From: Lentimicrobium sp. L6
GTDB lineage: Bacteria; Bacteroidota; Bacteroidia; Bacteroidales; UBA12170
Direction of reading: 5' to 3'
Assembly (NCBI RefSeq): GCF_013166655.1
Contig: NZ_JABKCA010000014.1
Location: 1 to 64,000, forward strand
DNA: 64,000 nucleotides
Position numbers and translations under genes: made by a program. Of the stretch, positions 9,150 through 18,061 are shown one piece after another. Numbering within the stretch: the first letter of the stretch is position 1; the number at the start of each line of letters is the position of its first letter. Under the pieces are notes generated by a model. It was not told the origin of the DNA. It saw nothing but the letters and a program-made list of their open reading frames with translations, and searched no databases.

Positions 9150-10124
9150 TTATTGAATAATTAATTTTCCTTTTTGAAAATAGTTTGAAGATTCTATATT
9201 TATAATATAGATACCAGGTTCTAAAGTTGAAATATTCAGTGATTTTGTTATGTTTTCTTGTGAAAATGAAAGTTGTCCCAATTGATTAAAAATCTGAATA
9301 TTTTTAGATTTATCATGGCTGAAAACAATCTCACATTGTGCTGGATTGGGATAAAAACTAAAGAAATCAGGCTCTATATCGGTACTTATAGATTGACTAC
9401 AGGAGCTCTCAATTTCTTCAATAGTATTACAACCATTCAGGTTGTTTTCTATAGTAAATGATATTGTTTCTTGTTCTAGAGCTAAACAAATACTATTGAT
9501 ATGACAACTTGATAGCTGCGGGTTTTCTTTAATTGTTAAAGAGCTTAATTCACTCAAATCAATATTTTGTAATGGACTAATATCGGATAAAAGTGTATTG
9601 TATTTTATGCTAAGTAAGGTGGTGATTGACTGAAGATTGCGTGCTCCTTCAATATCTGTTAAACTAGGATTGGACCAAAGTAATAAGTGAGTAGGTGATG
9701 AAACAATATTTTCTAAGCCATTCAAATTAGTAATTAAAGGCATATTCATAACATCAAGAGCTCCCCCCACAAAGGTAACATTGCTCAGTTCATCAATATT
9801 TTCAACAAGAGGAAGGCTGGCTACTTCTAAATAATCCCCAACATAACTTACATTTTCAATCCCACTTAAATTTTCTAATAATGGGCAAGTATCTATCCAA
9901 AATCCAGATTCAAAGGTGCTAATGTTTTGAAGACCATTTAAATTAGTGATATCATCTCCCATGATCATTAGATTACCTTCTATTGTTGTGCAATCAGGGT
10001 GATTTATTAAAAAATTATCAATATCAGCTTGTGTGCTAAAATAGTTGTCACCTGGGAGACAGGATTGAGAAAATGCAGAAATGGAAAATACTAGAAATGA
10101 GAGATAAAGGAATGCTTTTTTCAT
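9150..10124 (-). CDS. T9SS-exported leucine-rich / receptor-L-like protein
   Basis: 324 residues: a signal peptide (cleavage after about residue 19, SAFS-QS), then repeated units of the type GLENI...LTNLNGL with irregular leucine-rich repeats (about 45-205), like receptor L domains, and a C-terminal type A sorting domain beginning FYPNPAQ (about 252) and ending GKLIIQ. It is expected to cross the outer membrane through the type IX system and be anchored on the surface or released. The role is probably binding of a protein or glycan. It is transcribed alone from a promoter near 10200. Confidence 0.9.
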   Translation of the reverse strand: MKKAFLYLSFLVFSISAFSQSCLPGDNYFSTQADIDNFLINHPDCTTIEGNLMIMGDDITNLNGLQNISTFESGFWIDTCPLLENLSGIENVSYVGDYLEVASLPLVENIDELSNVTFVGGALDVMNMPLITNLNGLENIVSSPTHLLLWSNPSLTDIEGARNLQSITTLLSIKYNTLLSDISPLQNIDLSELSSLTIKENPQLSSCHINSICLALEQETISFTIENNLNGCNTIEEIESSCSQSISTDIEPDFFSFYPNPAQCEIVFSHDKSKNIQIFNQLGQLSFSQENITKSLNISTLEPGIYIINIESSNYFQKGKLIIQ

Positions 10125-10197
10125 GTTTTGTTTGTTTTGATGTTATGATTTAAATTATGGCTTTTATTGGCAATATCTGCTATTTGTTTATACCAAA

Positions 10198-10205
10198 CGA
10201 AATTA
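10198..10205 (-). promoter_or_regulatory. Candidate -7 element TAATTTCG for the leucine-rich T9SS gene
   Basis: On the minus strand the sequence reads TAATTTCG, one base from the Bacteroidota consensus TAnnTTTG, and lies about 75 bp upstream of the ATG at 10124. No clear -33 element is visible. Confidence 0.35.
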
Positions 10206-10297
10206 CAAATAATATATTAAACACTTAAGCAGTTTGTTAAGTTTGTCATGTAATATGAGATTTTTTAAATTTCTACAGGGATCTGTTTTGCTAAAAA

Positions 10298-10415
10298 GGC
10301 AAACACGTCTTCATTGTTTTGTGACCTTTGTGCCTCCTCTGTGTCTTTTGTGTAACAGCTATTACACAGCGTTTTTCAAAGATTTCTCAAAGAATCACAA
10401 AGTTGAGAATTCTTG
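10298..10415 (-). repeat. Degenerate CACAGAGGCACAAAG-type intergenic repeat
   Basis: Read on the minus strand, this stretch strings together units such as ACACAAAAGACACAGAGG, GGCACAAAGGTCACAAAA and ACTTTGTGATTCTTTGAG. This register-shifted CACAAAG/CACAGAG pattern is familiar from intergenic repeats of environmental Bacteroidota. It fills most of the 413-bp gap between the T9SS gene and the glycoside hydrolase. A short plus-strand frame across it (10234-10455) is judged not to be a gene. Confidence 0.45.
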
Positions 10416-10537
10416 TTGCTTAAACATTTCATATTCTCAATATGCAAACATCTAGTGGAGCTTGATCTGATTTTGCTTAGATAATTCAATTGATTATTAT
10501 AATTTTCACTAATATTACATCCTCAATAAACGCATCT

Positions 10538-11866
10538 ATGAAATCCATAATCAATTATTCAGCTGCCCTTCTATTGTCCATTATTCTAATGGGATGCTGT
10601 GAACAAAAAGAAACTGAAGAAATAAGCCAAGAAATGGCAAAAACAGTCATAGACTTGAGGAAAGTGGAAAGTATCTACGAGGATATTAAAGTAGAATATG
10701 CCAAGCTTCGCCCTAAGGTGATTATGCCTGCCGAAGGTTATTTGAAATACCCTTACCTCATTCCAGCGGGTTTTTATAAACAAATGTGGGATTGGGATGG
10801 TTTTTTTATGGGCAATCATTTTATCAGTCAGAATCAGCCAGAGTATATGAAGTATTGGGCTCTGAATTTAATAGAAGGCGTAGATGAGGAGGGTTATGTT
10901 TCGGGATGTGCCACCACAAAAGGCCCCCGTCCTATCTTTGGGAAATTCTCCATGAAACCTTTTCTGTCACAGGGTGTTTTCCTCGCCTCACAGAAAATGG
11001 ATGATTTTAAATGGGTTGAAGAGCATTATGAAGCTTTGATGAAGGTCTTAGAATATAGAGATCAAACCCAATTCGATACGGTGTACGGTTTATATTATTG
11101 GGATAATGCCATGCAAAGTGGCGCCGATAATAATCCTGCCATGAATTATTTCTGGAAGGAAGATCATCGCTCTTTCCTTTCTTGTGATGCCAGTACTTTT
11201 AGCTTAAGAGAAATAGAAGCACAAGCATTAATAGCAAAGAAATTAGGTCATGATGAAGATGCAGAAATGCTTAAGGCTAAAGCTCAAAAACTAAAGAAAG
11301 CCATCAATGAGCAGCTCTGGTGTGATGAGGATAAGATGTTTTATAATATCGATAGAGAGACCGGTGATTTCTATAAAAGGGTGAGCTATTCTTGCTTTGT
11401 GCCTTTGCTACATAAGATTCCTTCGAAAGAAAATGGTAGGGCCATGATTGAGAAGTATCTTATTTCGGAGGATCACATGAAAGCAGCTTATGGCTTTAGA
11501 ACCTTATCTAAGCAAGATCCGGATTATAATAACAAAAATATTATTGTTCCTTTTTCCAATTGGCAAGGTCCTGTTTGGCCCATTGCCAACTATATTTACT
11601 CGGTAGGCTTGAAACATTATGGCTTCGAAAACGAGTTGGTTTGGCAAGCCCAAACACTCGGTCAACTCATGCTTACTGATTTAAAAGAATGGGGAAGTCT
11701 GCACGAAAATTATCATGCCGACACTGGAGCTCCTTTAGCCCCCTCCTCCGATCATGTGGATAAAGATGGGAAATTTGTAGGCTTTATCAGCTGGAATCTA
11801 TGTGTTGAGAATATGCTCGCTGGTGTTGTGGATGCTCAATGGATGCTTTTGGAAATTGATAAATAG
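10538..11866 (+). CDS. Lipoprotein glycoside hydrolase, trehalase/GH63-like
   Basis: 442 residues from the ATG at 10538, chosen because it gives a lipoprotein signal (LLLSIILMGCC, lipobox cysteine about residue 20). The protein has the (alpha/alpha)6-barrel signatures of the trehalase/GH63/GH37 clan: WDWDGFFMGNHF near residue 70 and WQGPVWPIANY near residue 345. Relatives hydrolyse alpha-glucosides, trehalose, or mannosyl/glucosylglycerate; the substrate is not determined. It is shorter than the paralogue at 15336 and lacks its N-terminal beta-sandwich. It is expected on the periplasmic or outer-membrane face. A 190-bp dispersed repeat begins 7 bp after its stop. Confidence 0.82.
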   Translation: MKSIINYSAALLLSIILMGCCEQKETEEISQEMAKTVIDLRKVESIYEDIKVEYAKLRPKVIMPAEGYLKYPYLIPAGFYKQMWDWDGFFMGNHFISQNQPEYMKYWALNLIEGVDEEGYVSGCATTKGPRPIFGKFSMKPFLSQGVFLASQKMDDFKWVEEHYEALMKVLEYRDQTQFDTVYGLYYWDNAMQSGADNNPAMNYFWKEDHRSFLSCDASTFSLREIEAQALIAKKLGHDEDAEMLKAKAQKLKKAINEQLWCDEDKMFYNIDRETGDFYKRVSYSCFVPLLHKIPSKENGRAMIEKYLISEDHMKAAYGFRTLSKQDPDYNNKNIIVPFSNWQGPVWPIANYIYSVGLKHYGFENELVWQAQTLGQLMLTDLKEWGSLHENYHADTGAPLAPSSDHVDKDGKFVGFISWNLCVENMLAGVVDAQWMLLEIDK

Positions 11867-11872
11867 ATCAGA

Positions 11873-12065
11873 TTTATTGGTCTCATTCGTTTTTAAAAGA
11901 ATGCCCTTTAGTGTTTCAGTTTCTGCAAATTTTGTGGTTCGAAGTCGGGAGTATGAAGCTAGAAGTAAATCTGCTTCGGGCTTCCAACGTCTAACTTCCA
12001 ACCATATTTAGGTAATTATTATATCGAATTTTATTCGTAAAACACAACCTATGATAATTCAGTCC
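11873..12065 (+). repeat. Dispersed intergenic repeat, copy A
   Basis: About 193 bp that aligns by eye along its whole length with 41342-41533 and 55376-55550 (both reversed). Shared landmarks in order are CTCATTC-TTTTTAAAA, CCTTTAGTGTTTC, TTTTGTGGTTCGAAG, a core of alternating GAAGT/GAAGC and ACTTC/GCTTC blocks able to fold on itself, CCATATTTA, and a tail containing ATTCGTAAAACA. It codes for nothing convincing; short frames in it are chance. It begins right after the glycoside hydrolase stop. Confidence 0.8.
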
Positions 12066-12095
12066 ATAGTGGCTTTTTAGCTATCTGAAAACATG

Positions 12096-12590
12096 CTATA
12101 AATAATTCATCATAGCTGAAAGGAAGATCACGATGATTCCAAAAAGGAAGGATATTCCTGCCAGTTTCATTTGTTTGCCTTTCAAAGACATCAACTCTGG
12201 TGATGGTCCATTCACAGCCAATTTAGCTGCTTTTGGGCTTATGATTTCAAAATTAATAATGGCAAAAAGAGCCAATAGACCCACAAAAACATGCTTAATA
12301 AAGCCTACTGTTTCCCAAGAGGTATCAAAATTGATAATGGCTACATAATATTCGCTGGCAATCTTCATGGGGATTCCAGTGATAAAGAGAATCGCTAAAG
12401 AAACATAAACTAAGACTCTCACCCTTTTAAAAAGAACAGCCATAAACTTTCCAGCAGTAACGGGATCCAGAGTTTTTGATACGGTAGGCATCAAAATTAA
12501 AACATTGAAAAACATTCCACCTATCCATGCAATGGTAGCCATTAAATGGAAAAAATCTAAGATAATTTGTAAAACTGGGTGATCTATCAT
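12096..12590 (-). CDS. CopD/DUF2269-like integral membrane protein
   Basis: 164 residues with four predicted membrane helices (about 8-30, 53-72, 95-115 and 142-162). The first helix has the pattern HLMATIAWIGGMFFNVL, with His and Trp as in CopD-like and related haem or copper-handling membrane proteins. The function of this short form is unknown; roles in copper transport or as a cytochrome b-like subunit are possibilities. It is alone on this strand, convergent with copy A of the repeat and divergent from the M1 peptidase. Confidence 0.75.
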   Translation of the reverse strand: MIDHPVLQIILDFFHLMATIAWIGGMFFNVLILMPTVSKTLDPVTAGKFMAVLFKRVRVLVYVSLAILFITGIPMKIASEYYVAIINFDTSWETVGFIKHVFVGLLALFAIINFEIISPKAAKLAVNGPSPELMSLKGKQMKLAGISFLFGIIVIFLSAMMNYL

Positions 12591-12769
12591 AATCAGGTTT
12601 TTTTAAGGCTGAAATATACAAAATTCATCTTTACATAGAGCCTGATTTTTAAATTTCTAATCACTAATTGAAATATTTGTCAGATGAATTTGAACAGCTT
12701 TTCTGTTTAAGAAACTTTTTCCTTGATAAGTATATTTTATCATTACTTTTATACACCAATTCACAAGCC

Positions 12770-14701
12770 ATGAAGAAAATTTTCTTTCTCTCTTTTTTAG
12801 TACTAAATATCATTGCTTCCGCCCAGCTTCAGCGTCATAATCCTCATGGATTTGAAACACCTATCAAAGATGTTAATACCGATTGGTATCCTGTGGAAGA
12901 TCCAAATTACGATGTACTTTTCTATCATATTGATGTGGAAATAGCTGTGGATTCTATTTATATAAGTGGGGAGGTTAAATTCCTGATATCTTCTAATATT
13001 GATAATTTGAATAGCCTAATGGTGGATTTAGATCAAACTTTCGATGTGGAATCTATCTCTTTTCCAGTATCTAATTATACTTTTGAGGATAATGTGTTAT
13101 ATCTTCAACTCGAGAACACTTATCAAACTGGTGATACGCTGTCTTTTCGTATTCAATATTCTGGTCATCCCGAAATGCCCGGAGGATATAAAGGTTTGAG
13201 ATACGAAACCCATGATGGAAACCAACCTATTATTGCCAGTCTTTCCACTCCATATTTAGCACATTCTTGGTGGCCTTGTAAAGATGGAACCAGTGATAAA
13301 TGTGATTCTCTGTATATGGATATCACAGTAAAAGATACCATTATCGACGATTTACAACTGATAGCTTTATCCAATGGTTTACTGGTGGATGAGTATACAG
13401 ATGGAGTGATGAGAACCTTTAAGTGGCAGCATAAATATCCCATTATTCCTTATTATATCATGGTGGCTATTTCTAATTATGAGCACTTTCAGCAAGATTT
13501 TGAAATGGATGACATGAGCTTTCCTTTGGATTATTATGTTTTTGAATCGCATTTAGCTAATGCCCAAAATGGGGTGAGTGAGATGCCTGATGCCATGGCT
13601 TTTTTTAGTGAAATATTTGGACCCTATCCTTTTTCCGATGAGAAGTATGGAATGACACAATTGGGTTATTATGGTGCTATAGAAAACCAGACCAATACCA
13701 TTACCAATAATATGTCGCAAGATTGGTTAGATGTATCGGTTCATGAGTTGGCTCATCAATGGTTTGCAGATTATATCACTTGCGAAAACTGGCATCATGG
13801 CTGGGTAAATGAAGGTTTTGCCAGCTATGCCGAAGCTTTGTATTTTGAACATAGAGATGGATTCGAAGCCTATCAAAGTTATGTCATAGACTTTGAGTTT
13901 TATAATTCGGGCACTTTATATATTGATGATATTAGCGACCCCTTTAGTGGTGTTTTTCGTCCCATCATTTATAATAAAGGAGCCTATGTTTTACACATGC
14001 TGCGAGGAGTTTTAGGTGATGAAATGTTCTTCAATGTCATCTACGAATATGCCACCAACGATAATTTCAAATATGGCTGGGCCAATACCGAAGATTTTCA
14101 AAGCGTATGTGAGGAGGTCTCCGGAGAAGATTTAGACTATTTCTTTGAGCAATGGATTTATGATGAGCGCTATCCCAAATACAGATATAATTATTTGAGT
14201 TCCACGAACCTAACAGAAGTGATCATTCAGCAATCACAAGGGCTTTTGGGCTGGAGAGAAATATTCACTATGCCCTTAGAAATTTACTTTCAATTTGAGG
14301 ATGGTAGCGATACCATAGTCAGCGTTTTTAATGATGAAATAGAGCAGCATTTTGCTTTCAACTTTGAGCAAGAAGTCATAGATATGGAAATAGACCCGGG
14401 TTCTTGGGTATTATGTACTAAGGTTTTTGATTCTAATATTATTGTGGGAAATCAAGAGTTTGAAGAGCTTGTTTTCCGGGTATTTCCAAATCCCAGCGAA
14501 GGAAGTTTTACAATTCAGTTGGACGGATCATTTAGGGGTAAAAAGGTATCTTTAGTTATCTTTGATCTTAATGGAAGTGAAGTTCAAAATCAAGAAGTGA
14601 ATTCAGCAAGTATTTCTGTTCAAGGACTTAAAAAGGGGATTTATCTTTTAAAAATATCAAGCAGCAATATAAACCATTCTAAAAAGCTAATAGTCTATTA
14701 G
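12770..14701 (+). CDS. M1-family zinc aminopeptidase with T9SS sorting domain
   Basis: 643 residues from the ATG at 12770, which exposes a signal peptide (MKKIFFLSFLVLNIIASAQ); an upstream in-frame ATG would hide it. The N-terminal beta-sandwich is followed by the exopeptidase motif GAIEN (about 302-306, the family GxMEN) and the zinc site HELAHQW (H325, E326, H329) with the third ligand E348 in NEGF. The C-terminus is a type A sorting domain from FRVFPNPSEG to KLIVY, so the enzyme is exported by type IX secretion. It should remove N-terminal residues from peptides outside the cell. It converges on the small exported gene with 6 bp between the stops. Confidence 0.95.
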   Translation: MKKIFFLSFLVLNIIASAQLQRHNPHGFETPIKDVNTDWYPVEDPNYDVLFYHIDVEIAVDSIYISGEVKFLISSNIDNLNSLMVDLDQTFDVESISFPVSNYTFEDNVLYLQLENTYQTGDTLSFRIQYSGHPEMPGGYKGLRYETHDGNQPIIASLSTPYLAHSWWPCKDGTSDKCDSLYMDITVKDTIIDDLQLIALSNGLLVDEYTDGVMRTFKWQHKYPIIPYYIMVAISNYEHFQQDFEMDDMSFPLDYYVFESHLANAQNGVSEMPDAMAFFSEIFGPYPFSDEKYGMTQLGYYGAIENQTNTITNNMSQDWLDVSVHELAHQWFADYITCENWHHGWVNEGFASYAEALYFEHRDGFEAYQSYVIDFEFYNSGTLYIDDISDPFSGVFRPIIYNKGAYVLHMLRGVLGDEMFFNVIYEYATNDNFKYGWANTEDFQSVCEEVSGEDLDYFFEQWIYDERYPKYRYNYLSSTNLTEVIIQQSQGLLGWREIFTMPLEIYFQFEDGSDTIVSVFNDEIEQHFAFNFEQEVIDMEIDPGSWVLCTKVFDSNIIVGNQEFEELVFRVFPNPSEGSFTIQLDGSFRGKKVSLVIFDLNGSEVQNQEVNSASISVQGLKKGIYLLKISSSNINHSKKLIVY

Positions 14702-14707
14702 AGTTTT

Positions 14708-15205
14708 TTAAAACTTCATAACAAGCCCAATGCCAGAATTGGTATTTTCCAGATGAAAAGAAACTTTAGCTTCTTCCGTAGTTTCAAGTAAATCATTATT
14801 GTAAATGTCTACTGCATTAAGCGCTCGTTTCTTAAAAGCAGAGCCCAGTGGTATTGCAATAATCACTAATCCTGCTCCTATTCCGGCTAATGCCCAATTG
14901 GGTTCTCCTCCTCCTAAGGACGTTCCTAATGGCCAGCCTATTAAGAAACCGCCAGCATAACCCAATATCATACTCATATCGCGGTTTCCCCTTGCGGCTT
15001 TAAATTCGAGCCTGGCCTCGGGATGACTAGCAAATATCTGGTCTAGTTGAGGAACGGTTAAGACTTCGCCATGTTTCTTTAAAGGAAATCCTCTCAAGGA
15101 GTCTTTAACAATAGGTTCATTAGCTGTTTGGGCTTTTATTTGATCAGGATTGATTAGAATCAAGCAAATAAGGATAAATAGAAAATAAGATAGTGTTTTC
15201 ATCAT
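14708..15205 (-). CDS. Exported protein with two glycine-rich hydrophobic segments
   Basis: 165 residues with a signal peptide (to about residue 26, IKAQ-TA), a soluble part, then two hydrophobic, glycine-rich segments (about 78-95 and 101-118) that could form a hairpin in a membrane. The family is not recognised; the layout is shared by many small Bacteroidota envelope proteins. A second ATG directly follows the first (15202). It has a good TATATTTG promoter 24 bp upstream. Confidence 0.7.
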   Translation of the reverse strand: MMKTLSYFLFILICLILINPDQIKAQTANEPIVKDSLRGFPLKKHGEVLTVPQLDQIFASHPEARLEFKAARGNRDMSMILGYAGGFLIGWPLGTSLGGGEPNWALAGIGAGLVIIAIPLGSAFKKRALNAVDIYNNDLLETTEEAKVSFHLENTNSGIGLVMKF

Positions 15206-15228
15206 TGATTAAGTTAATATATGCAATG

Positions 15229-15236
15229 CAAATATA
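15229..15236 (-). promoter_or_regulatory. -7 element TATATTTG for the 165-residue exported protein
   Basis: An exact TAnnTTTG match on the minus strand, 24 bp before the ATG at 15205, giving a predicted leader of under 20 nt. It sits in the divergent region shared with the GH63-like gene. Confidence 0.55.
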
Positions 15237-15335
15237 ATATTTATAGATGTATAAGCAAATTTTAAAGAAAGTGATCTAATCACTAGCCTGATACCTTTTG
15301 TTTTCTATATTTACCCTCGAATTAATGGTCTTATT

Positions 15336-17348
15336 ATGAAAGCAAAATGGATACTTTATATTTTAGGAATTTCTATTCTATTACTGGCTTGCGAACCAGA
15401 ACAGAAAAAGTCAGAAACCTATTACCCTGAAAATATTTTAGATTATTCAGCCAATCCACTGGACGCAAAAGATAGAAACCATTTGGCATTTTCTGATCAA
15501 GGAGCTTGGTTTGCTTATGGCTTTCCAACTGTTTCGCAGAATTATGGTGGGTTTTCTGGGCCATTTCTAATGACACAAGAAAATGGAGTTTGGAGCAGTT
15601 CTGTTTTGGGTCAGTTGACACTTCTTGAAGTAAAAAGCAATCAAGTTTTAGATTGGAGTAAATTTGTGGCCAAGCAGCAAAGCTATCCAAGTCATTTAGA
15701 GCAGATATATGAAAACGAGCAATTGAGCATAGAACAAAAACTCGTCTTCTCATCTGCTCATACCGCTATCATTACCAGTAAAATCACCAATATGGGAGAA
15801 AGACATTATGCTTTTCAAGCCATGTTCTCTGGTGAAACCTATCTCTCTTCTCTTCGTTTTTCGGAGGAAGGTTCTATAATAAAAGCCTCCTCCGATTTAT
15901 CAGAAGCCAAGGGATATATTGAATCCTGGAATAGTGAAATCAGTCATCGGGTGGTCAATGATTCCTCTTTTATTTTAATGCTAGAAAGCGTAGAATTATC
16001 TCCTGGGGAGTCTGCTGAAATAGTGATGTCCCAATCTTTTATATTTCCAGAGTATGATTGGAAAGTAGAGCATGAGAAAATTGCCGAACAAGTTAAAGAG
16101 GTGAATGGAGTTTTCCAAGTCAGAATAAATGAGAAGCAAGAGCAATTGCAATGTATCTATGATAAACTAGATACTTCTTATCAAAAAGATGCCTTTAAAA
16201 ACCTCGTCGCTAAAACTCATTTGACTCTACAAAACAATTGGAGAGTTCCAGCTGGGGAGTTAAAACATAGCGGACTTTTTCCGAGCTATCATTATGAATG
16301 GTTTCATGGGTTTTGGGCTTGGGACAGTTGGAAACATGCAGTAGCATTGGCGAAATATGATCCAGAACTTGCGAAAGAACAAATCAAAGCCATATACGAT
16401 TATATGGATGAAGCCGGTTTTATTGTAGATTGTATTTATCGAGATACCAGTATAGAAAAGCACAATTATAGAAACACTAAAGCCCCGCTTTCTGCATGGG
16501 CCGTTTGGAAAGTTTATGAGCAAGATGGGGACTCGAGTTTTCTAAAAGAAATGTATCCTCAACTTAAAAAGCAGCATGAGTGGTGGTATAAAAACCGTGA
16601 TCATGACCAAGATGGATTATGTGAATATGGCTCAACAGATGGGACTTTAATAGCTGCCAAATGGGAAAGCGGAATGGATAATGCGGTTCGTTTTGACGAC
16701 AGTGAGATTCTGAAGAACTCCGAAACGGCCTATTCTCTTAATCAAGAAAGCGTGGATTTAAATGCTTATCTCTATGCTGAGAAAGTCTATTTGTCTCGAA
16801 TGGCCCGTGAACTGAGTTTTATTGAAGATGCTCATAAGCTAAATGCTCAGGCCGAATTACTAAAATTACAAGTTCAGAATCAATTCTACGATCCTCAAAC
16901 GGGTTGGTTTTACGATACTTCTATCGATGGTAAAGAATTTGTAAAAGTGATGGGTTGTGAAGGATGGATTCCACTTTGGGCTACTATAGCAACGGAATCA
17001 CAAGCTGCTGCTATAAAAGAAAATATGATGAATGAGGACTATTTTAATATGAAGGTTCCGCTGCAAACCTTAAGTGCGGCTCATGCCAAATTCAAACCCG
17101 AAGGTGGCTATTGGAGAGGTCCGGTTTGGCTCGATCAAAGCTATTTTGGAATTAAGGCGCTTAAGAATTATGGTTTTCATGAAGAAGCTTTGGAGCTCAC
17201 ACATAAACTCATTTATAATGCTGATGGGGTTTTTACCAAAGGAGCTTCTATCAGAGAAAATTATCAACCTATCACAGGGAAAGGATTAGAGTCCGAAAGC
17301 TTTAGCTGGTCGGCTGCACATTATATTTTGATGATGCTTGAGGAATAA
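15336..17348 (+). CDS. Lipoprotein GH63-type alpha-glucosidase (YgjK-like)
   Basis: 670 residues with a lipoprotein signal (ISILLLACE, cysteine about residue 19). The N-terminal part (about 30-260) looks like the beta-sandwich that precedes the (alpha/alpha)6 barrel in GH63 enzymes. The barrel shows GFWAWDSWKHAVALA (about 324-338), DNAVRFDDSE near 448 and GGYWRGPVWLDQSYFG (about 588-603). E. coli YgjK, a GH63 alpha-glucosidase, has this layout. The aspartate in WDSWKH and a glutamate near the C-terminus are the likely catalytic acids by family analogy. It probably trims alpha-linked glucosides in the periplasm. Confidence 0.85.
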   Translation: MKAKWILYILGISILLLACEPEQKKSETYYPENILDYSANPLDAKDRNHLAFSDQGAWFAYGFPTVSQNYGGFSGPFLMTQENGVWSSSVLGQLTLLEVKSNQVLDWSKFVAKQQSYPSHLEQIYENEQLSIEQKLVFSSAHTAIITSKITNMGERHYAFQAMFSGETYLSSLRFSEEGSIIKASSDLSEAKGYIESWNSEISHRVVNDSSFILMLESVELSPGESAEIVMSQSFIFPEYDWKVEHEKIAEQVKEVNGVFQVRINEKQEQLQCIYDKLDTSYQKDAFKNLVAKTHLTLQNNWRVPAGELKHSGLFPSYHYEWFHGFWAWDSWKHAVALAKYDPELAKEQIKAIYDYMDEAGFIVDCIYRDTSIEKHNYRNTKAPLSAWAVWKVYEQDGDSSFLKEMYPQLKKQHEWWYKNRDHDQDGLCEYGSTDGTLIAAKWESGMDNAVRFDDSEILKNSETAYSLNQESVDLNAYLYAEKVYLSRMARELSFIEDAHKLNAQAELLKLQVQNQFYDPQTGWFYDTSIDGKEFVKVMGCEGWIPLWATIATESQAAAIKENMMNEDYFNMKVPLQTLSAAHAKFKPEGGYWRGPVWLDQSYFGIKALKNYGFHEEALELTHKLIYNADGVFTKGASIRENYQPITGKGLESESFSWSAAHYILMMLEE

Positions 17349-17434
17349 AATGATATGATGAATAAAGAAAATAGCCAGTAGAATACTATTCCACTGACTA
17401 TCCATCATTACAAAAATCAATTCAAATCACTTTA

Positions 17435-17827
17435 TTACTTACGCTTTGGCTTTCTATGCTCTTGCTTCTTAATATACGTTTTATATTTTGATTGTTGCTC
17501 TTCACTCAAAAGTGCTTTTACCTCCTTTTCAAAAGAAGATTTAAGGGCATCCATTTCTTCTTTTTTTGGCTTTTCCTTACCCGAAGTTTTATCTTTTACC
17601 TCATTGAAATGGCTTTGATAAACAGCCAAAATTTCTGTTTCTTGTTTGTCGGATAATTCCAACTCTTCAGCAAGCTCATTTACCATTTTCTTGACTTGTT
17701 TCTCATTTGGAACAGGTGGTTTTTGCGGCCCATCTCCTTTTGGTGCTTGAGCAAAGGTGATTCCTGAAAATAACAATACAATACTGAGTGCTAAAACGCT
17801 TAATATATTCTTCTTCGATTGTTTCAT
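17435..17827 (-). CDS. Periplasmic Spy/CpxP-like helical protein
   Basis: 130 residues from the ATG at 17827, giving a signal peptide ending FAQ-AP; the longer frame would start inside the promoter region. The mature part is proline-rich at the front, then helical and highly charged with LxLSDKQ and LLSEEQQSKYK, resembling the LTxxQ repeats of Spy/CpxP periplasmic chaperone or stress proteins. The C-terminus is very basic (HRKPKRK). A role as an envelope chaperone or metal sensor is family inference. Confidence 0.72.
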   Translation of the reverse strand: MKQSKKNILSVLALSIVLLFSGITFAQAPKGDGPQKPPVPNEKQVKKMVNELAEELELSDKQETEILAVYQSHFNEVKDKTSGKEKPKKEEMDALKSSFEKEVKALLSEEQQSKYKTYIKKQEHRKPKRK

Positions 17828-17865
17828 TTTTCTGTTTTTTAGATGTTTATTTCTTGTTTTCATTG

Positions 17866-17873
17866 CAAATATA
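17866..17873 (-). promoter_or_regulatory. -7 element TATATTTG for the Spy-like gene
   Basis: An exact TAnnTTTG match on the minus strand, about 39 bp upstream of the ATG at 17827. Its position argues against the upstream in-frame ATG at 17863. Confidence 0.5.
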
Positions 17874-18030
17874 AAGCAGGAGCTCAGGGAATAAAAAGAT
17901 AATCGACCGTTTGATGTTTTTCATCTATAGAAAGCCATATTTAGAAGATGAGTAAGAGATGTGATGTGAGTTATATAGGGTCTTAAAAGATATAAATTAA
18001 TAATCCATACTATTGTTTCCTGTATTTAAT

Positions 18031-18038
18031 TACTTTTG
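18031..18038 (+). promoter_or_regulatory. -7 element TACTTTTG for the 34-residue peptide gene
   Basis: An exact TAnnTTTG match ending 23 bp before the ATG at 18062. A TTG at 18013-18015 is a possible -33 element but the spacing (15 bp) is short. Confidence 0.5.
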
Positions 18039-18061
18039 AGGAAATTTTAAAACATACGATT

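Noticed and set aside
10234-10455. 73-codon plus-strand frame upstream of the glycoside hydrolase
   Set aside because: It runs through the degenerate CACAAAG/CACAGAG repeat, has a cysteine- and phenylalanine-rich random composition, and no promoter or homology that I recognise.
11802-12011. Open frames on both strands over the 3' end of the glycoside hydrolase and repeat copy A
   Set aside because: They overlap a confident gene out of frame and the rest is dispersed repeat; the residues are low-complexity and copy-specific.
12668-12769. Longer start for the M1 peptidase
   Set aside because: The extra 34 residues hide a perfect signal peptide that begins at 12770; the same reasoning removes long starts at 10490, 17863, 24022, 49724, 53184 and 58932.
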